Counted from the first letter of the stretch, positions 1-8,955 are shown. The stretch: 64,000 bases of DNA from Microbacterium sp. zg-Y818 (GCF_030246905.1 NZ_CP126741.1:868001-932000), one strand, 5' to 3'. Program-made: numbers and translations. Notes: generated from the letters alone by a model not told the origin.

Positions 1-772
1 CCCGATGGCGACGGGCCTGCTGGTGCTCGGCGTCGACAGCGCGACGCGGCTGCTCACTTACCTCGTCGGGCTCGACAAGACCTACGAGGCGACCATCCGG
101 CTGGGCGTGGGCACCGACTCCGATGACGCCGACGGCACCGTGACGACGACGGCGGATGCCGAGGCAGTGGCGGCCGTCGACGACGAGCGGCTCGCCGCCG
201 GCATCGCCGACCTCACCGGGGCGATCTCGCAGGTGCCCAGCAGCGTCTCCGCGATCAAGGTCAACGGCCGGCGGGCGTATGACCTCGCCCGCGCGGGCGA
301 AGATGTGCAGCTGAACGCGCGCGCGGTCACCGTCTCGCGCTTCGCGGTGCGCGAGCGCCGTCACGGCGCCGGCGTCATCGACCTCGACGTCGTGGTCGAC
401 TGCTCCAGCGGCACCTACATCCGTGCGCTGGCGCGCGACCTCGGCGCCGCGCTCGGAGTCGGGGGACACCTCACGGCGCTGCGGCGCACGCGCATCGGCC
501 CGTTCGATGTCGCCGACGCGGTCGGTGTCGACGACATCTCCGCCGAGGCGCTCCTGCCGCAGGCGCAGGTCGCCGCGAGCGTGCTCGGCTCGTTCCCCGT
601 CAGCGCGGACGAAGCCCGCGACCTGCGACACGGCAAGCGCCTGACCGGCGCCGCGACCCGGCTCACCACCGAGCGCGCGGCGGCGATCGATCCCGAGGGT
701 CGGCTGGTGGGGATCGTCGAGCGCCGCGGCGACGACGTCAAGAGCGCCATGAACGTCTCGGAGGAGAACTGA
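1..772 (+). CDS. truB: tRNA pseudouridine(55) synthase TruB, 5'-truncated by window edge
   Basis: C-terminal 256 residues of TruB, which isomerises U55 to pseudouridine in the tRNA T-arm. The window opens inside the active-site signature: base 1 is the last base of the expected catalytic Asp codon of GTLDPxATG, bases 2-4 give Pro, and MATGLLVLGV follows. Further family signatures are KTYEATIRLG (residues 25-34 counted from that Met) and CSSGTYIRALARDLG (about 133-147), which line the uridine pocket. The stop shares one base with the next ATG (TGATG), so the gene probably starts a coupled group ending in ribF, a common truB-ribF arrangement. The true start lies to the left of the window. Confidence 0.95.
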   Translation, partial: PMATGLLVLGVDSATRLLTYLVGLDKTYEATIRLGVGTDSDDADGTVTTTADAEAVAAVDDERLAAGIADLTGAISQVPSSVSAIKVNGRRAYDLARAGEDVQLNARAVTVSRFAVRERRHGAGVIDLDVVVDCSSGTYIRALARDLGAALGVGGHLTALRRTRIGPFDVADAVGVDDISAEALLPQAQVAASVLGSFPVSADEARDLRHGKRLTGAATRLTTERAAAIDPEGRLVGIVERRGDDVKSAMNVSEEN

Positions 773-1140
773 TGATCCTGTGGTTCGCCGTCGTCCAGGT
801 GGCCGTCGCCGTCGTGGCCGGCCTGCTCTGCGTGGTGCTCGGCCTCGCCGGGCGCCGCCCGAGCGACCTCACGGTCGGCTCGCTGGCGCTGGTCGAGCTG
901 CTCTTGGTGGCACAGGTCGTGGTCGGCATCGCCGCGCCGCTGACAGGAAACCCGCCGTCGGGGAGCTTGCTCGAATTCTGGGTCTACCTCGTCTCGGCCG
1001 TGCTGCTGCCCCCGGCCGCCGTGCTGTGGGCGCTCCTCGAGCGCAGCCGCTGGAGCACCGTCATCATGGGAATCGCCGCACTGTCGGTGGCTGTCATGGT
1101 CTGGCGCATGCAGGTCATCTGGACGGTGCAGGGCGCATGA
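772..1140 (+). CDS. small four-helix membrane protein, unknown function
   Basis: I do not recognise a named family. The 122 residues are almost wholly hydrophobic, with four probable transmembrane segments (about residues 3-26, 34-56, 65-87 and 95-114) joined by short loops, and no catalytic-looking motif. The ATG overlaps the truB stop by one base, and the stop abuts the next small membrane gene, so it belongs to the truB-ribF operon. Similar small membrane proteins in this position are common in related actinobacteria (from memory, not searched). A transport accessory or purely structural role are both possible. Confidence 0.75.
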   Translation: MILWFAVVQVAVAVVAGLLCVVLGLAGRRPSDLTVGSLALVELLLVAQVVVGIAAPLTGNPPSGSLLEFWVYLVSAVLLPPAAVLWALLERSRWSTVIMGIAALSVAVMVWRMQVIWTVQGA

Positions 1141-1178
1141 GCCGGCTCCTTCCCGCGGCCCCTACACTGGAGCGCGAC

Positions 1179-1622
1179 ATGTCCTCCCGCCCGCGTATGA
1201 CCGGCATCGGCCGTGTGCTCGTGATCGTCTACGCGGTCATGGCGCTCGCTGCCACCGGCCGCTCCTTCGTGCAGATCGTCGAGCGCTTCGACGAGGCACC
1301 GCTGGCCTACTCGCTGTCGGCCGCGGCCGCGGTGGTGTACATCCTCGCCACGCTCGCGCTGGTGTTCGCCGGATCCCGGGCCTGGTACGTCGTCGCCTGG
1401 GTGGCGATCTGCTTCGAGCTGACCGGCGTCATCGTCGTCGGGTCGCTGACCTTCCTCCTCCCTGAGCAGTTCGACCACCAGACGGTCTGGCAATGGTTCG
1501 GGGCGGGGTACCTCTTCATTCCGCTCGCGCTGCCGGTGCTGGGCCTGTGGTGGCTCGTCACGCACCGCCCCGGCCGCGTCGTGGAATCCGCTGTCGAACC
1601 GGTCGAGAGGTCCTCCTGGTGA
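1179..1622 (+). CDS. small membrane protein upstream of ribF, unknown function
   Basis: A 147-residue hydrophobic protein with about four transmembrane spans: residues 9-29 (GRVLVIVYAVMALAATGRSF region), 41-61, 66-90 and 105-127. The C-terminus is short and charged. No family recognised. Two starts are possible. ATG 1179 follows a TACACT -10 hexamer (1163-1168) by ten bases. ATG 1137 overlaps the previous stop as ATGA and adds 14 residues (MSRLLPAAPTLERD). I prefer 1179 because the added residues read like promoter sequence, but coupling favours 1137. The stop overlaps the ribF GTG start (GTGA). Confidence 0.7.
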   Translation: MSSRPRMTGIGRVLVIVYAVMALAATGRSFVQIVERFDEAPLAYSLSAAAAVVYILATLALVFAGSRAWYVVAWVAICFELTGVIVVGSLTFLLPEQFDHQTVWQWFGAGYLFIPLALPVLGLWWLVTHRPGRVVESAVEPVERSSW

Positions 1623-2596
1623 TCACGTTCCGCGATCCCGCCGAGATCCCCGCCGGCTTCGGCCCGTCGGTGGTCGTCATCGGCAAGTTCGACGGCGTGC
1701 ACGCCGGCCACCGCGCCGGCATCGACCGTGCCCGGGTGGAGGCGGCGTCCGAGCGCGCCCGCGTCGTGGCGGTGACCTTCGACCGCAATCCGCTGAGCGT
1801 GCTGCGACCCGAGATCTGTCCCGAAGACCTGGTCAGCGTCGATCAGAAGCTCGCCCTGCTGGCGGACACCGGGGTGGATGCCACCCTCGTGCTGCGCTTC
1901 GACCGCGCCCTGGCAGACCTCGCCCCGGAAGAGTTCGTGCGTCGGGTGCTGGTGGATGCGGTGGGTGCGGTGACGGTGTTCGTCGGCAGCGACTTCCGCT
2001 TCGGTCGCGGGGGAGCAGGCAATCCCCAGCTGCTGGCCGACCTCGGCCGTGAGTACGGGTTCCGGGTGCAGGTCATCGACGACATCCGTGCGCACGACGA
2101 GGGGCGGCGCGTGTCGTCCACGTGGATCCGCACGCTCCTGGCCGAGGGTGACGTCGAGACCGCCGCGCGCCTGCTGGGGCGCCCGGCCGCCGTCCGCGGC
2201 GAGGTGGTCCACGGGCTCAAGCGCGGGCGCGAGCTGGGCTTTCCGACCGCGAACCTCTCGGTCGAGGCCGAGGGCTTCATCCCCGCAGACGGCGTGTACG
2301 CGGGCTGGCTCGTCGACCATGGGGCGATCGAGGGGGCGGATGCCACACCCTCACCGCACTCGACGACGCGGTACCCCGCCGCCATCTCGGTGGGGACCAA
2401 CCCCACCTTCGACGACGTCGCGGTGCGCCAGGTCGAGGCGTACGTCCTGGACGAGACAGAGCTCGACCTCTACGGCCACCGGGTCGAGGTGCACTTCATC
2501 GCCCGCATCCGCGGGATGGTCGCCTTCGAAGGCATCGACGCCCTCATCGCGCAGATGACGGACGACGTCCAGCGCGTCCGCGCCGCGCTGCAGTAG
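1619..2596 (+). CDS. ribF: bifunctional riboflavin kinase / FMN adenylyltransferase RibF
   Basis: 325 residues. Phosphorylates riboflavin to FMN and adenylates FMN to FAD. The N-terminal nucleotidyltransferase domain carries GKFDGVHAGH (residues 22-31, the GxFDGxHxGH nucleotide-binding motif). The C-terminal riboflavin kinase domain has GFPTAN (about 207-212), with the Thr/Asn that bind Mg-ATP, and then PADGVYAG. A short loop rich in Thr, Pro and Ser interrupts the kinase domain near residues 240-255. Start is GTG 1619, whose GTGA overlaps the preceding stop, with a GAGAGG upstream. A longer in-frame extension to the left is the upstream gene's other frame. It converges on deoC with only six bases between stops. 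Confidence 0.95.
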   Translation: MITFRDPAEIPAGFGPSVVVIGKFDGVHAGHRAGIDRARVEAASERARVVAVTFDRNPLSVLRPEICPEDLVSVDQKLALLADTGVDATLVLRFDRALADLAPEEFVRRVLVDAVGAVTVFVGSDFRFGRGGAGNPQLLADLGREYGFRVQVIDDIRAHDEGRRVSSTWIRTLLAEGDVETAARLLGRPAAVRGEVVHGLKRGRELGFPTANLSVEAEGFIPADGVYAGWLVDHGAIEGADATPSPHSTTRYPAAISVGTNPTFDDVAVRQVEAYVLDETELDLYGHRVEVHFIARIRGMVAFEGIDALIAQMTDDVQRVRAALQ

Positions 2597-2602
2597 GCCG
2601 GG

Positions 2603-3319
2603 TCAGTAGGACGACTCGTCGACGGCGCCCGACGCCGATTCGCCGGCGAGGACGGCACGCAGTTCGCCGAGGATCGTGGCGCTGGCGCTCGTGCCCAAGC
2701 GCGACGCGCCGGCCTCGATCATCGCGAGCGCCGTGTCGAGGCTGCGCACGCCGCCCGAGGCCTTCACCTGCACCCCCGGACCGACGTTGGCGCGCATGAG
2801 CCGGACGTGCTCGACGGTCGCGCCGCCGCCGGCGAAGCCTGTGGAGGTCTTGACGAAGTCGGCTCCGCCGGCCTCGGTGAGCCGGCTGCCGCGGGCGATC
2901 TGCTCCTCGTCCAGCAGGCTCGTCTCGAGGATGACCTTGGTGATCAGGCCCCCCGCGGCATCCACGACGGCGCGGATGTCGTCGACGACGACCTCGTCGA
3001 AGCCCGAGCGGAGGGCGCCGATGTTGATGACCATGTCGAACTCGGTAGCGCCGTCCTCGAGCGCACGGATCGTCTCGGCCACCTTCGCGGTGGTCGAGGT
3101 GGTGCCGTGCGGGAACCCGATGACGGTGCCGACGGCGACGCCGGTGCCGTCGAGCCGCTGCACGGCGTAAGGGATGTCGGACGGACGGACGCACACACTG
3201 AAGACGCCCCACTCGGCCGCGATGTCCAGTTCCGCGTCCACGTCCGACCGGGTGAAGTCGGGCTTCAGGATCGCGTGGTCGATGGTGGCGGCGAGTTCGC
3301 GTTCAGTGAGACGGGGCAT
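2603..3319 (-). CDS. deoC: deoxyribose-phosphate aldolase
   Basis: 238-residue class I aldolase that cleaves 2-deoxyribose 5-phosphate to glyceraldehyde 3-phosphate and acetaldehyde in deoxynucleoside catabolism. Visible landmarks are DHAILKP (14-20), GFPHG (68-72), the proton-relay Asp in DMVIN (D96), the Schiff-base Lys in FVKTSTGF (K157) and the second active-site Lys in VKASGGVR (K186). Full length for the family. Its own TACGCT hexamer (3326-3331) ends six bases before the ATG, so it is probably transcribed separately from the arabinofuranosidase operon behind it and may be leaderless. No deoxynucleoside kinase or phosphorylase lies nearby. Confidence 0.95.
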   Translation of the reverse strand: MPRLTERELAATIDHAILKPDFTRSDVDAELDIAAEWGVFSVCVRPSDIPYAVQRLDGTGVAVGTVIGFPHGTTSTTAKVAETIRALEDGATEFDMVINIGALRSGFDEVVVDDIRAVVDAAGGLITKVILETSLLDEEQIARGSRLTEAGGADFVKTSTGFAGGGATVEHVRLMRANVGPGVQVKASGGVRSLDTALAMIEAGASRLGTSASATILGELRAVLAGESASGAVDESSY

Positions 3320-3357
3320 GGGTCAAGCGTAACCGTGCAACCGCAGGATGCCGCAGG

Positions 3358-4893
3358 TCACGACCGGGCGACCCCCAATCGCACGACGGCCCACGACACC
3401 GGCGGAAGCGTCGCACGCAGCACGCCGTCGTCGATGCCCACGCCGCGCAGGGGAACCAGCCCGACGGAGTCGGGTGCCTCCTGGGTGTTGGCGGTGTGGC
3501 GGTCGCCGTCGTCGGGAACGGTCAGCACCTCGGCATCCTTCACCTCGGTGACGTCGAGCCCCCGCAGCTCGAGCGTCACCTCGGCGGCCTCATCCAGCGA
3601 CCGGTTCGCCAGGAACAGCGCCACCTCGCCCGTCTGCTCGTCCCACGTCGCGGCAGCGTCGACCGCGTCGACGTCGCCGAACTTCACCGTCGGGATCTGC
3701 GCCGAATCCACCGCGAGCCGCAGGATGCGACCGCGGGCGAGGTGGGCGATGCGGGCGAAGGGCCAGAAGATCGTCTGCCGCCACGCGGGGCCGTTCTCCT
3801 CGGAGCGGATGGGGGCGATGACGTTGACCAGCTGCGCCTGGTTGGCGATGCGCACGCGGTCGCCGTGACGCAGCAGGCTGTGGAGGAACGTGCCCACCAC
3901 GACCGCGTCGGTGACAGAGTAGGTGTCTTCGATGAGGCGCGGGTGCTCCCGCCACTGCCGGGCCACGAGGTGTGGCTGATCGTCGGTCTGCAGGCCCTCC
4001 TGGTACCAGACGTTCCACTCGTCGAACGAGATGTCGACCTGTTTGCGGTGCTTGCCGGCGGCCTTGACCGCGTCGATGGTCGACACCACGCCCTCGATGA
4101 AGGCGTCCATGTCGACCGCTTCGGCCAGGAACGACGCCGCATCGTCGTTGCGTTCCTGGTAGTAGGCGTGCATCGAGATGTAGTCGACCTCGTCGTAGGC
4201 GTGGGTGAGCACGGTGTGCTCCCACGACCCGAAGGTGGGCATCTGGCGGTTCGACGACCCCACCGCGACGAGTTCCAGGTCGGGGTCGACGAACCGCATC
4301 GCCTTGGCGGTCTCCTGCGCGAGACGGCCGTACTCGTGCGCGGTCTTGTGCCCGATCTGCCAGGGCCCGTCGAGCTCGTTGCCCAGGCACCACAACCGGA
4401 TGTCGAAGGGCTTCTCGGCACCGTTGCGGCGCCGCAGGTCCGACCAGTAGGTGCCGCCGGGGTGATTGGAGTACTCCACGAGCGCCCGCGCCTCTTCGAC
4501 GCCGCGCGTGCCGAGGTTCACCGCCTGCATCACCTCGACGTCGGCCTCCCGTGCCCAGTCGACGAATTCGTGCAGCCCGAAGGCGTTCGTCTCCACGGTG
4601 TGCCAGGCGCCGTCGAGGCGCCGCGGCCGGTCGGCGACGGGCCCGACGCCGTCCTCCCAGAGGTATCCGGAGACGAAGTTGCCGCCCGGGTAGCGCACGA
4701 CCGTCGGCCCCATCTCCTTCACCAGCGCCAGCACGTCCCGGCGGAACCCCCGCTCGTCGGCCTGCGGGTGCCCGGGCTCGAAGATGCCGGTGTAGACGCA
4801 GCGTCCCATGTGCTCGACGAACGAGCCGAAGAGCCGGCGGGGCACGTCTCCCACCGTGAAGTCGCGGTCCATGACGATGCGGGCGCGGGGCAT
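3358..4893 (-). CDS. GH51 alpha-L-arabinofuranosidase
   Basis: 511 residues, the usual size of intracellular GH51 enzymes. Releases terminal non-reducing alpha-L-arabinofuranose from arabino- or arabinoxylo-oligosaccharides. A (beta/alpha)8 barrel holds the acid/base Glu in GNELDGPW (E173) and the nucleophile in DEWNVWY (E292), followed by the family's C-terminal beta-sandwich. RYPGGNF (67-73) is the substrate-binding signature. There is no signal peptide, so it acts in the cytoplasm on imported sugars. It has its own AGGAGAACC ribosome site and lies 40 bases behind the MalG-type permease, as last gene of the importer operon. This fixes the likely substrate of the transporter. Confidence 0.93.
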   Translation of the reverse strand: MPRARIVMDRDFTVGDVPRRLFGSFVEHMGRCVYTGIFEPGHPQADERGFRRDVLALVKEMGPTVVRYPGGNFVSGYLWEDGVGPVADRPRRLDGAWHTVETNAFGLHEFVDWAREADVEVMQAVNLGTRGVEEARALVEYSNHPGGTYWSDLRRRNGAEKPFDIRLWCLGNELDGPWQIGHKTAHEYGRLAQETAKAMRFVDPDLELVAVGSSNRQMPTFGSWEHTVLTHAYDEVDYISMHAYYQERNDDAASFLAEAVDMDAFIEGVVSTIDAVKAAGKHRKQVDISFDEWNVWYQEGLQTDDQPHLVARQWREHPRLIEDTYSVTDAVVVGTFLHSLLRHGDRVRIANQAQLVNVIAPIRSEENGPAWRQTIFWPFARIAHLARGRILRLAVDSAQIPTVKFGDVDAVDAAATWDEQTGEVALFLANRSLDEAAEVTLELRGLDVTEVKDAEVLTVPDDGDRHTANTQEAPDSVGLVPLRGVGIDDGVLRATLPPVSWAVVRLGVARS

Positions 4894-4933
4894 GGTTCTC
4901 CTGTCGAAGGGGGGTGTGCCGAGGGGGAGCGGC

Positions 4934-5845
4934 TCAGGTGCCGCCGAAACCGGTCGTTGCGACGCCGCGGACGATCTGCTTCTGGAAGATCAGGAACAGC
5001 ACGATCAGCGGCAGCGAAGCGAGCACCGCCTGCGCCATGACCTGGGCGTACTGCACCCCGTAGGCGCTGATCACGGTCTGCAGGCCCACCGGCAGGGTCA
5101 TGAGGTTCGTGTCGTTGATGATGAGGAACGGCCAGAGGAAGTTGTTCCAGGTCGAGATGAACACGAAGATCGCGACGGCGGCGAGGATGCCACGCGACAG
5201 CGGCAGCGCGATGGACCAGAACACGCGCACTCGCCCGGCGCCGTCGACCCGGGCGGCATCCTCGAGTTCGATCGGCACCTGGTCGAAGAACTTCTTCAGG
5301 ATGAACACCATCGCCGGGGCGACCACCTGCGGCAGGATCAGTCCCAGCGGGGTGTCGACGAGGTTGAACGCGAGCATCTCGTAGAACAGCGGAATGATGA
5401 GCACCTGCGGCGGCACGACGATCGAGGCGATCACGGCGCCGAAGAGGAACTTCCTGCCGGGAAACTCCAGCCGCGAGAACGCGTAGGCGGCCATGGCCGA
5501 GATGGCCACTGTGATGGCGGTCACCGCAGCGGAGGTCCACAGGCTGTTGAACGCCCAGATGTAGACGTTCCCCTGGGCGAGGATCGCCGCGTACGCGTCG
5601 GTGGTGGGGCCCGACGGACCGATCCAGCTGCCACCGGAGGCGGCATCGGTCTCGGTCATGAACGAGGTGGCCACCGCCCAGAGAAAGGGAAGCAGCCAGC
5701 CGATCGCCATCAGCGCCAGCGCGAGGAAGGCGAGGATGTTGAGCGGGCTCAGCCGGCGCGCGCCGGGCTTGGTGGTGCGGTCGGGCCGGGTGCCGGCGCC
5801 GTCGGGCGTCGCCAGCGGGGATCGGACCTGAGCGGTGGTGGTCAT
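4934..5845 (-). CDS. carbohydrate ABC transporter permease, MalG/AraQ type
   Basis: 303-residue inner-membrane permease of the CUT1 sugar importer family, with six predicted transmembrane helices starting near residue 37. The cytoplasmic coupling loop reads EDAARVDGAGRVRVFWSIAL, the EAA motif that docks on the ATPase. The first ~35 residues are a charged cytoplasmic tail. The ATG overlaps the stop of the MalF-type partner by four bases (ATGA). No ATPase is encoded in the cluster, so an MsiK-like shared ATPase elsewhere probably drives it, as is common for actinobacterial CUT1 systems (inference). The adjacent GH51 enzyme points to arabino-oligosaccharides. Confidence 0.92.
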   Translation of the reverse strand: MTTTAQVRSPLATPDGAGTRPDRTTKPGARRLSPLNILAFLALALMAIGWLLPFLWAVATSFMTETDAASGGSWIGPSGPTTDAYAAILAQGNVYIWAFNSLWTSAAVTAITVAISAMAAYAFSRLEFPGRKFLFGAVIASIVVPPQVLIIPLFYEMLAFNLVDTPLGLILPQVVAPAMVFILKKFFDQVPIELEDAARVDGAGRVRVFWSIALPLSRGILAAVAIFVFISTWNNFLWPFLIINDTNLMTLPVGLQTVISAYGVQYAQVMAQAVLASLPLIVLFLIFQKQIVRGVATTGFGGT

Positions 5846-6792
5846 GACTGCTCCCCCCGGCGGCGCATGGCGAACGCCTGCACCACCCCGATGATGACGA
5901 TGATGGCGAAGAACACGTAGGAGATGGCCGAGGAGTATCCGAACCGGTAACCGACGAATCCGGCCTCGTAGATGTACTGCACGATCGAGCGGGTGGTGTC
6001 ACTCGCGACGCCGCCGAGCATCTGGTACGCCTGGTCGAAGAGCTTCAGCGACGCGAGCATCTGCAGGATGACGATGAGCACCGTCACCTGGCCCAGCTGC
6101 GGCAGGGTGATCGACCACAGCTGCCGCCAGGGTCCCGCACCGTCGATGGCGGCCGCCTCGTACTGCTGCGCGGGGATGTTCTGCAGTGCCGCGAGGTATA
6201 GCAGGAAGTTGAAGCCCACCGTCCACCACACCGTGGCGATGACGATGGCGTACATGTTGGTGTCCGGGCTCTGCAGCCACGCGAGGGGCTCCAGTCCGAA
6301 CCAGGCGAGCACCCGGTTGGCGGCGCCGATCTGGGGGTTGAAGATCCACACCCAGATCTGCGAGATGACGGTGGATGCCAGCAGGTAGGGCATGAAGAAC
6401 GACAGCCGCCACAGCCACTGGGCGGGGAGCCCCCGGTGCACCAGAAGGGCCATCACGAGCGCGAGGAGCACCAGCGGCACCGTCGAGAGGATGGTGAACC
6501 ACACCGTGTTCCCGAGTGACCGCCACATCACCGGGTCGCCGAGCGCTTCGGCGTAGTTGGCGAACCCGACGAAACCGCCTCCGGCGCCGGTGAGGGACTG
6601 GTCGGTGAAGCTCAGGTAAAGCCCGTGCAGCAGCGGCCACACCAGGAACAGCACGAAGGCGATCATGAACGGGGTGAGGAACCCCCACGCCGCGGCGGTC
6701 TCGCGGCGCTCGCCGGTGGCGTGGCGGACGCGGGCCCCCGGACGGCCGGTCACGACCGTCGCTGTGGAGGCGGCAGGTGCCGTGGTGGTCAT
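5842..6792 (-). CDS. carbohydrate ABC transporter permease, MalF/AraP type
   Basis: 316 residues with about six transmembrane helices, the first at roughly 36-58 (FLTPFMIAFVLFLVWPLLHG region). The EAA coupling motif is YEAAAIDGAGPWRQLWSITL. It pairs with the MalG-type permease to form the membrane channel of a sugar importer. It overlaps both neighbours by four bases (ATGA), so the three transporter genes are translationally coupled and expected in equal amounts. The N-terminal 30 residues are Ala/Thr-rich and probably cytoplasmic. Substrate is inferred from the neighbouring arabinofuranosidase only. Confidence 0.92.
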   Translation of the reverse strand: MTTTAPAASTATVVTGRPGARVRHATGERRETAAAWGFLTPFMIAFVLFLVWPLLHGLYLSFTDQSLTGAGGGFVGFANYAEALGDPVMWRSLGNTVWFTILSTVPLVLLALVMALLVHRGLPAQWLWRLSFFMPYLLASTVISQIWVWIFNPQIGAANRVLAWFGLEPLAWLQSPDTNMYAIVIATVWWTVGFNFLLYLAALQNIPAQQYEAAAIDGAGPWRQLWSITLPQLGQVTVLIVILQMLASLKLFDQAYQMLGGVASDTTRSIVQYIYEAGFVGYRFGYSSAISYVFFAIIVIIGVVQAFAMRRRGEQS

Positions 6793-8123
6793 GACGCGCC
6801 TCCCTGCGGGTTGGCCGGATTGGGTGTTCGCAGCTGGGTGTCCAGGCGCGAGCGGAAGCGGGTGATCGCGGCAACCGGGTCATCGCCGCCCAGCAGCACG
6901 TTCTGCACCGCGGAGCCGAACTCGGCTTGGAATCGGGAGCCCGACCCGGTGAACCACGCGGGCGGGTCGTAGCGCACGTACTCCGCGGCCTCGGCGTAGT
7001 GGGCCTGCGGCAGCAGGTCGGCATAAGCCGGAGCCTCGGTGACGGGCAGGTACGCCGGGATGTGCCCGGCGCCGGCCCAGTCGAACGAACCCTTGAGGAT
7101 GTCGGCGACGAACCGGTAGACGAGGTCCCGCGTCTCGGGGTTCGGTGAGCTCTGGTGCGGCAGCGTGAACGCGTGGGAGTCGGCGTAGACGCTCGGCGTA
7201 CCGAAGAGGGTCGGGATGAGCGTGGCATCCAGTGGCAGGTCCGCTTGCTGCATCGACCGCAGCTCCCACACGCCGGTGAGGAAGAGGCCGCTGCGGCCGG
7301 TGGCGAACTCGGCGATCGCCGACTGGTAATCGTTCTCTCGCGCCGCGATCTCGCCGTCGAGCAGCTGCTGCATGAACGTCAGGGCGGTCAGCGCCACGTC
7401 GTCGTCCATCTCGGCGGTGCCGCCTTCGGGCAGCTCGATCTCGGAGCCGTGCTGGGTGTAGAGCGTGTAGAACAGGCGCCACATCTGCGCCCCGTCGCCG
7501 AGGTAACCGTAGGACAGGCCGTGGCCCTCGGACTCGCCGGCAACGGCCCGGGCGAGCTCCAGGAAGTCCTCCGGGGAGGAGACGGCACGCAGGCGTCCGT
7601 CGCTGTCCAGTACCCCTGCGCGCTCGCAGATCTCGGTGTTGAACATGAGGATGAACGGGTGAGCGTCCAGCGCGACGCTGTAGAGGTCGTCGCCGACGAA
7701 ACCCTTCTCCCAGACGGCCGCAGGGAACGAGGCTTCGTCGACGCCGAGGTCGGCCAGGCGCTGCACGTCCCACGGGTCGAGCAGCCCGCCGGGGGCGTAT
7801 CCGACGACACGCGACGCGTGCATCACCGACAGGTCGGGCGCCCGTCCGCCGGCGGCCGCCATGGCGAGCTTGGTGTAGTACGGCTCGCCCCACGACAGCA
7901 CCGTCGGGTGCACGCCATACGCCGTCTGTGCGGCGTTGGCGGTGTCGATGAGTCCCGACATCGTCACGCCGTCGGCGCCGCTGAGCAGGTGCCAGAACTG
8001 CAGCGGCCGAGCGGTCTGGCCCGCGATGGGCGATCCGCTGCAGGCGGCGAGCGCAGCCGTCCCGGCGAGCATGCCCGCCAGACTCAGGAACTGTCGTCGT
8101 GATACCGGGGCCGTAGGTGTCAT
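6789..8123 (-). CDS. sugar ABC transporter substrate-binding lipoprotein with Tat-type signal
   Basis: 444-residue extracytoplasmic binding protein (SBP family 1). The N-terminus has SRRQFLSLAG (residues 8-17, twin-arginine motif), a hydrophobic stretch and the lipobox LAAC (Cys28). It is therefore probably exported folded by the Tat pathway and then lipid-anchored. The mature part has the alternating alpha/beta pattern of sugar-binding proteins. Start chosen is ATG 8123, with GGAG five bases upstream; the GTG at 8129 overlaps that GGAG and is unlikely. First gene of the operon, 17 bases downstream of a perfect palindrome (8141-8160) likely to be its operator. No LacI-type regulator is adjacent. 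Confidence 0.92.
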   Translation of the reverse strand: MTPTAPVSRRQFLSLAGMLAGTAALAACSGSPIAGQTARPLQFWHLLSGADGVTMSGLIDTANAAQTAYGVHPTVLSWGEPYYTKLAMAAAGGRAPDLSVMHASRVVGYAPGGLLDPWDVQRLADLGVDEASFPAAVWEKGFVGDDLYSVALDAHPFILMFNTEICERAGVLDSDGRLRAVSSPEDFLELARAVAGESEGHGLSYGYLGDGAQMWRLFYTLYTQHGSEIELPEGGTAEMDDDVALTALTFMQQLLDGEIAARENDYQSAIAEFATGRSGLFLTGVWELRSMQQADLPLDATLIPTLFGTPSVYADSHAFTLPHQSSPNPETRDLVYRFVADILKGSFDWAGAGHIPAYLPVTEAPAYADLLPQAHYAEAAEYVRYDPPAWFTGSGSRFQAEFGSAVQNVLLGGDDPVAAITRFRSRLDTQLRTPNPANPQGGAS

Positions 8124-8140
8124 CGTCACTCCTTCGTGAC

Positions 8141-8160
8141 TTCATCCGGGGACGGATGAA
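8141..8160. promoter_or_regulatory. perfect palindrome, candidate operator of the arabinoside operon
   Basis: TTCATCCG, a GGGA spacer, then CGGATGAA: a perfect 8-bp inverted repeat of 20 bp. It lies 17 bases upstream of the binding-protein ATG and about 120 bases upstream of the divergent lipoprotein gene. Length and symmetry fit a dimeric repressor site. With no T-run and a position before a start codon, it is unlikely to be a terminator. The regulator is not encoded in this window. Confidence 0.55.
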
Positions 8161-8277
8161 GGCATCATGTCGCCGATTCAACCGTCCCCGCAAGCCCGGT
8201 CAGGGCCAGCGGGCTCGTCGCTCGTCGGTGGACGGCTGCGCCGACCTGGCGGCCGCATCGCGCTATCGTCGGAGGCG

Positions 8278-8955
8278 ATGCGCACCTCGGCTGACACCTC
8301 GACCTCCCTTCGCCGCACTGCCCTCGTCGTGGCGGTGGTCGGCATGCTCACCGGCGCGCTGGCCGGCTGCCAGCCGGAGCCCTCCGCCACGGAGCCGACC
8401 GGCGCCACCCCCTCGGGCACGCCAACGGCAGGCTCGTCGAAACCGGATGCCACACCGGATGCCACCCCGGAGGCGTCGCCGAGCGCGAGCGCGCCCGCAC
8501 AGGACATCGCCCTTCCGGCATCCTGCGACGACATCTACTCCTCGTCGATGCGCGGGGTGCTCGAGGCGAATGTCGCGCCGATGAACGACCCCGGCGTCAC
8601 CATGCCCTCCACGCAGAACGCCGATGCGCTGGCGTTGCTGGAATCGGGTGTGCCGACGCTGCGGTGCACGTGGGGCTACCCCTCCGAGCGGGGCATCGCG
8701 ACGAGTGTCGCGATCGTCGACCCGGCCGCCGAATCCGAGCTGGTCGCAGCGCTGTCAGGCTCCGGCTTCGCCTGCGGCGACGCGCAGGGCGGCACCCTGT
8801 GCCGGTTCAACGAGACGCTCCTGAGCTACGACGACAAGCTGGTGGAGAAGGGCGAGACGCACTTCTTCCGCGACAACGGCTGGGTGTCCACGGTGTGGCT
8901 GGACTACGGGCCCGAAGGCTATACCGAAGACATAGCCGCAATGATCTGGGGCTGA
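8278..8955 (+). CDS. secreted lipoprotein, unknown function
   Basis: 225 residues. Signal peptide with Arg-Arg then hydrophobic ALVVAVVGMLTGALAGC; the lipobox LAGC puts the anchor Cys near residue 30. Residues 31-80 are a low-complexity Ser/Thr/Pro/Ala linker containing two tandem copies of a PDAT unit. The folded part (about 85-225) holds four Cys (motifs ASCDDIY, LRCTWGY, FACGDAQG, TLCRFN) that could form two disulfides. No family recognised. TATCGT (8264-8269) lies eight bases before the ATG, and GGAGG is also present, so both leaderless and SD-led starts are possible. Divergent from the importer operon. Confidence 0.75.
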   Translation: MRTSADTSTSLRRTALVVAVVGMLTGALAGCQPEPSATEPTGATPSGTPTAGSSKPDATPDATPEASPSASAPAQDIALPASCDDIYSSSMRGVLEANVAPMNDPGVTMPSTQNADALALLESGVPTLRCTWGYPSERGIATSVAIVDPAAESELVAALSGSGFACGDAQGGTLCRFNETLLSYDDKLVEKGETHFFRDNGWVSTVWLDYGPEGYTEDIAAMIWG

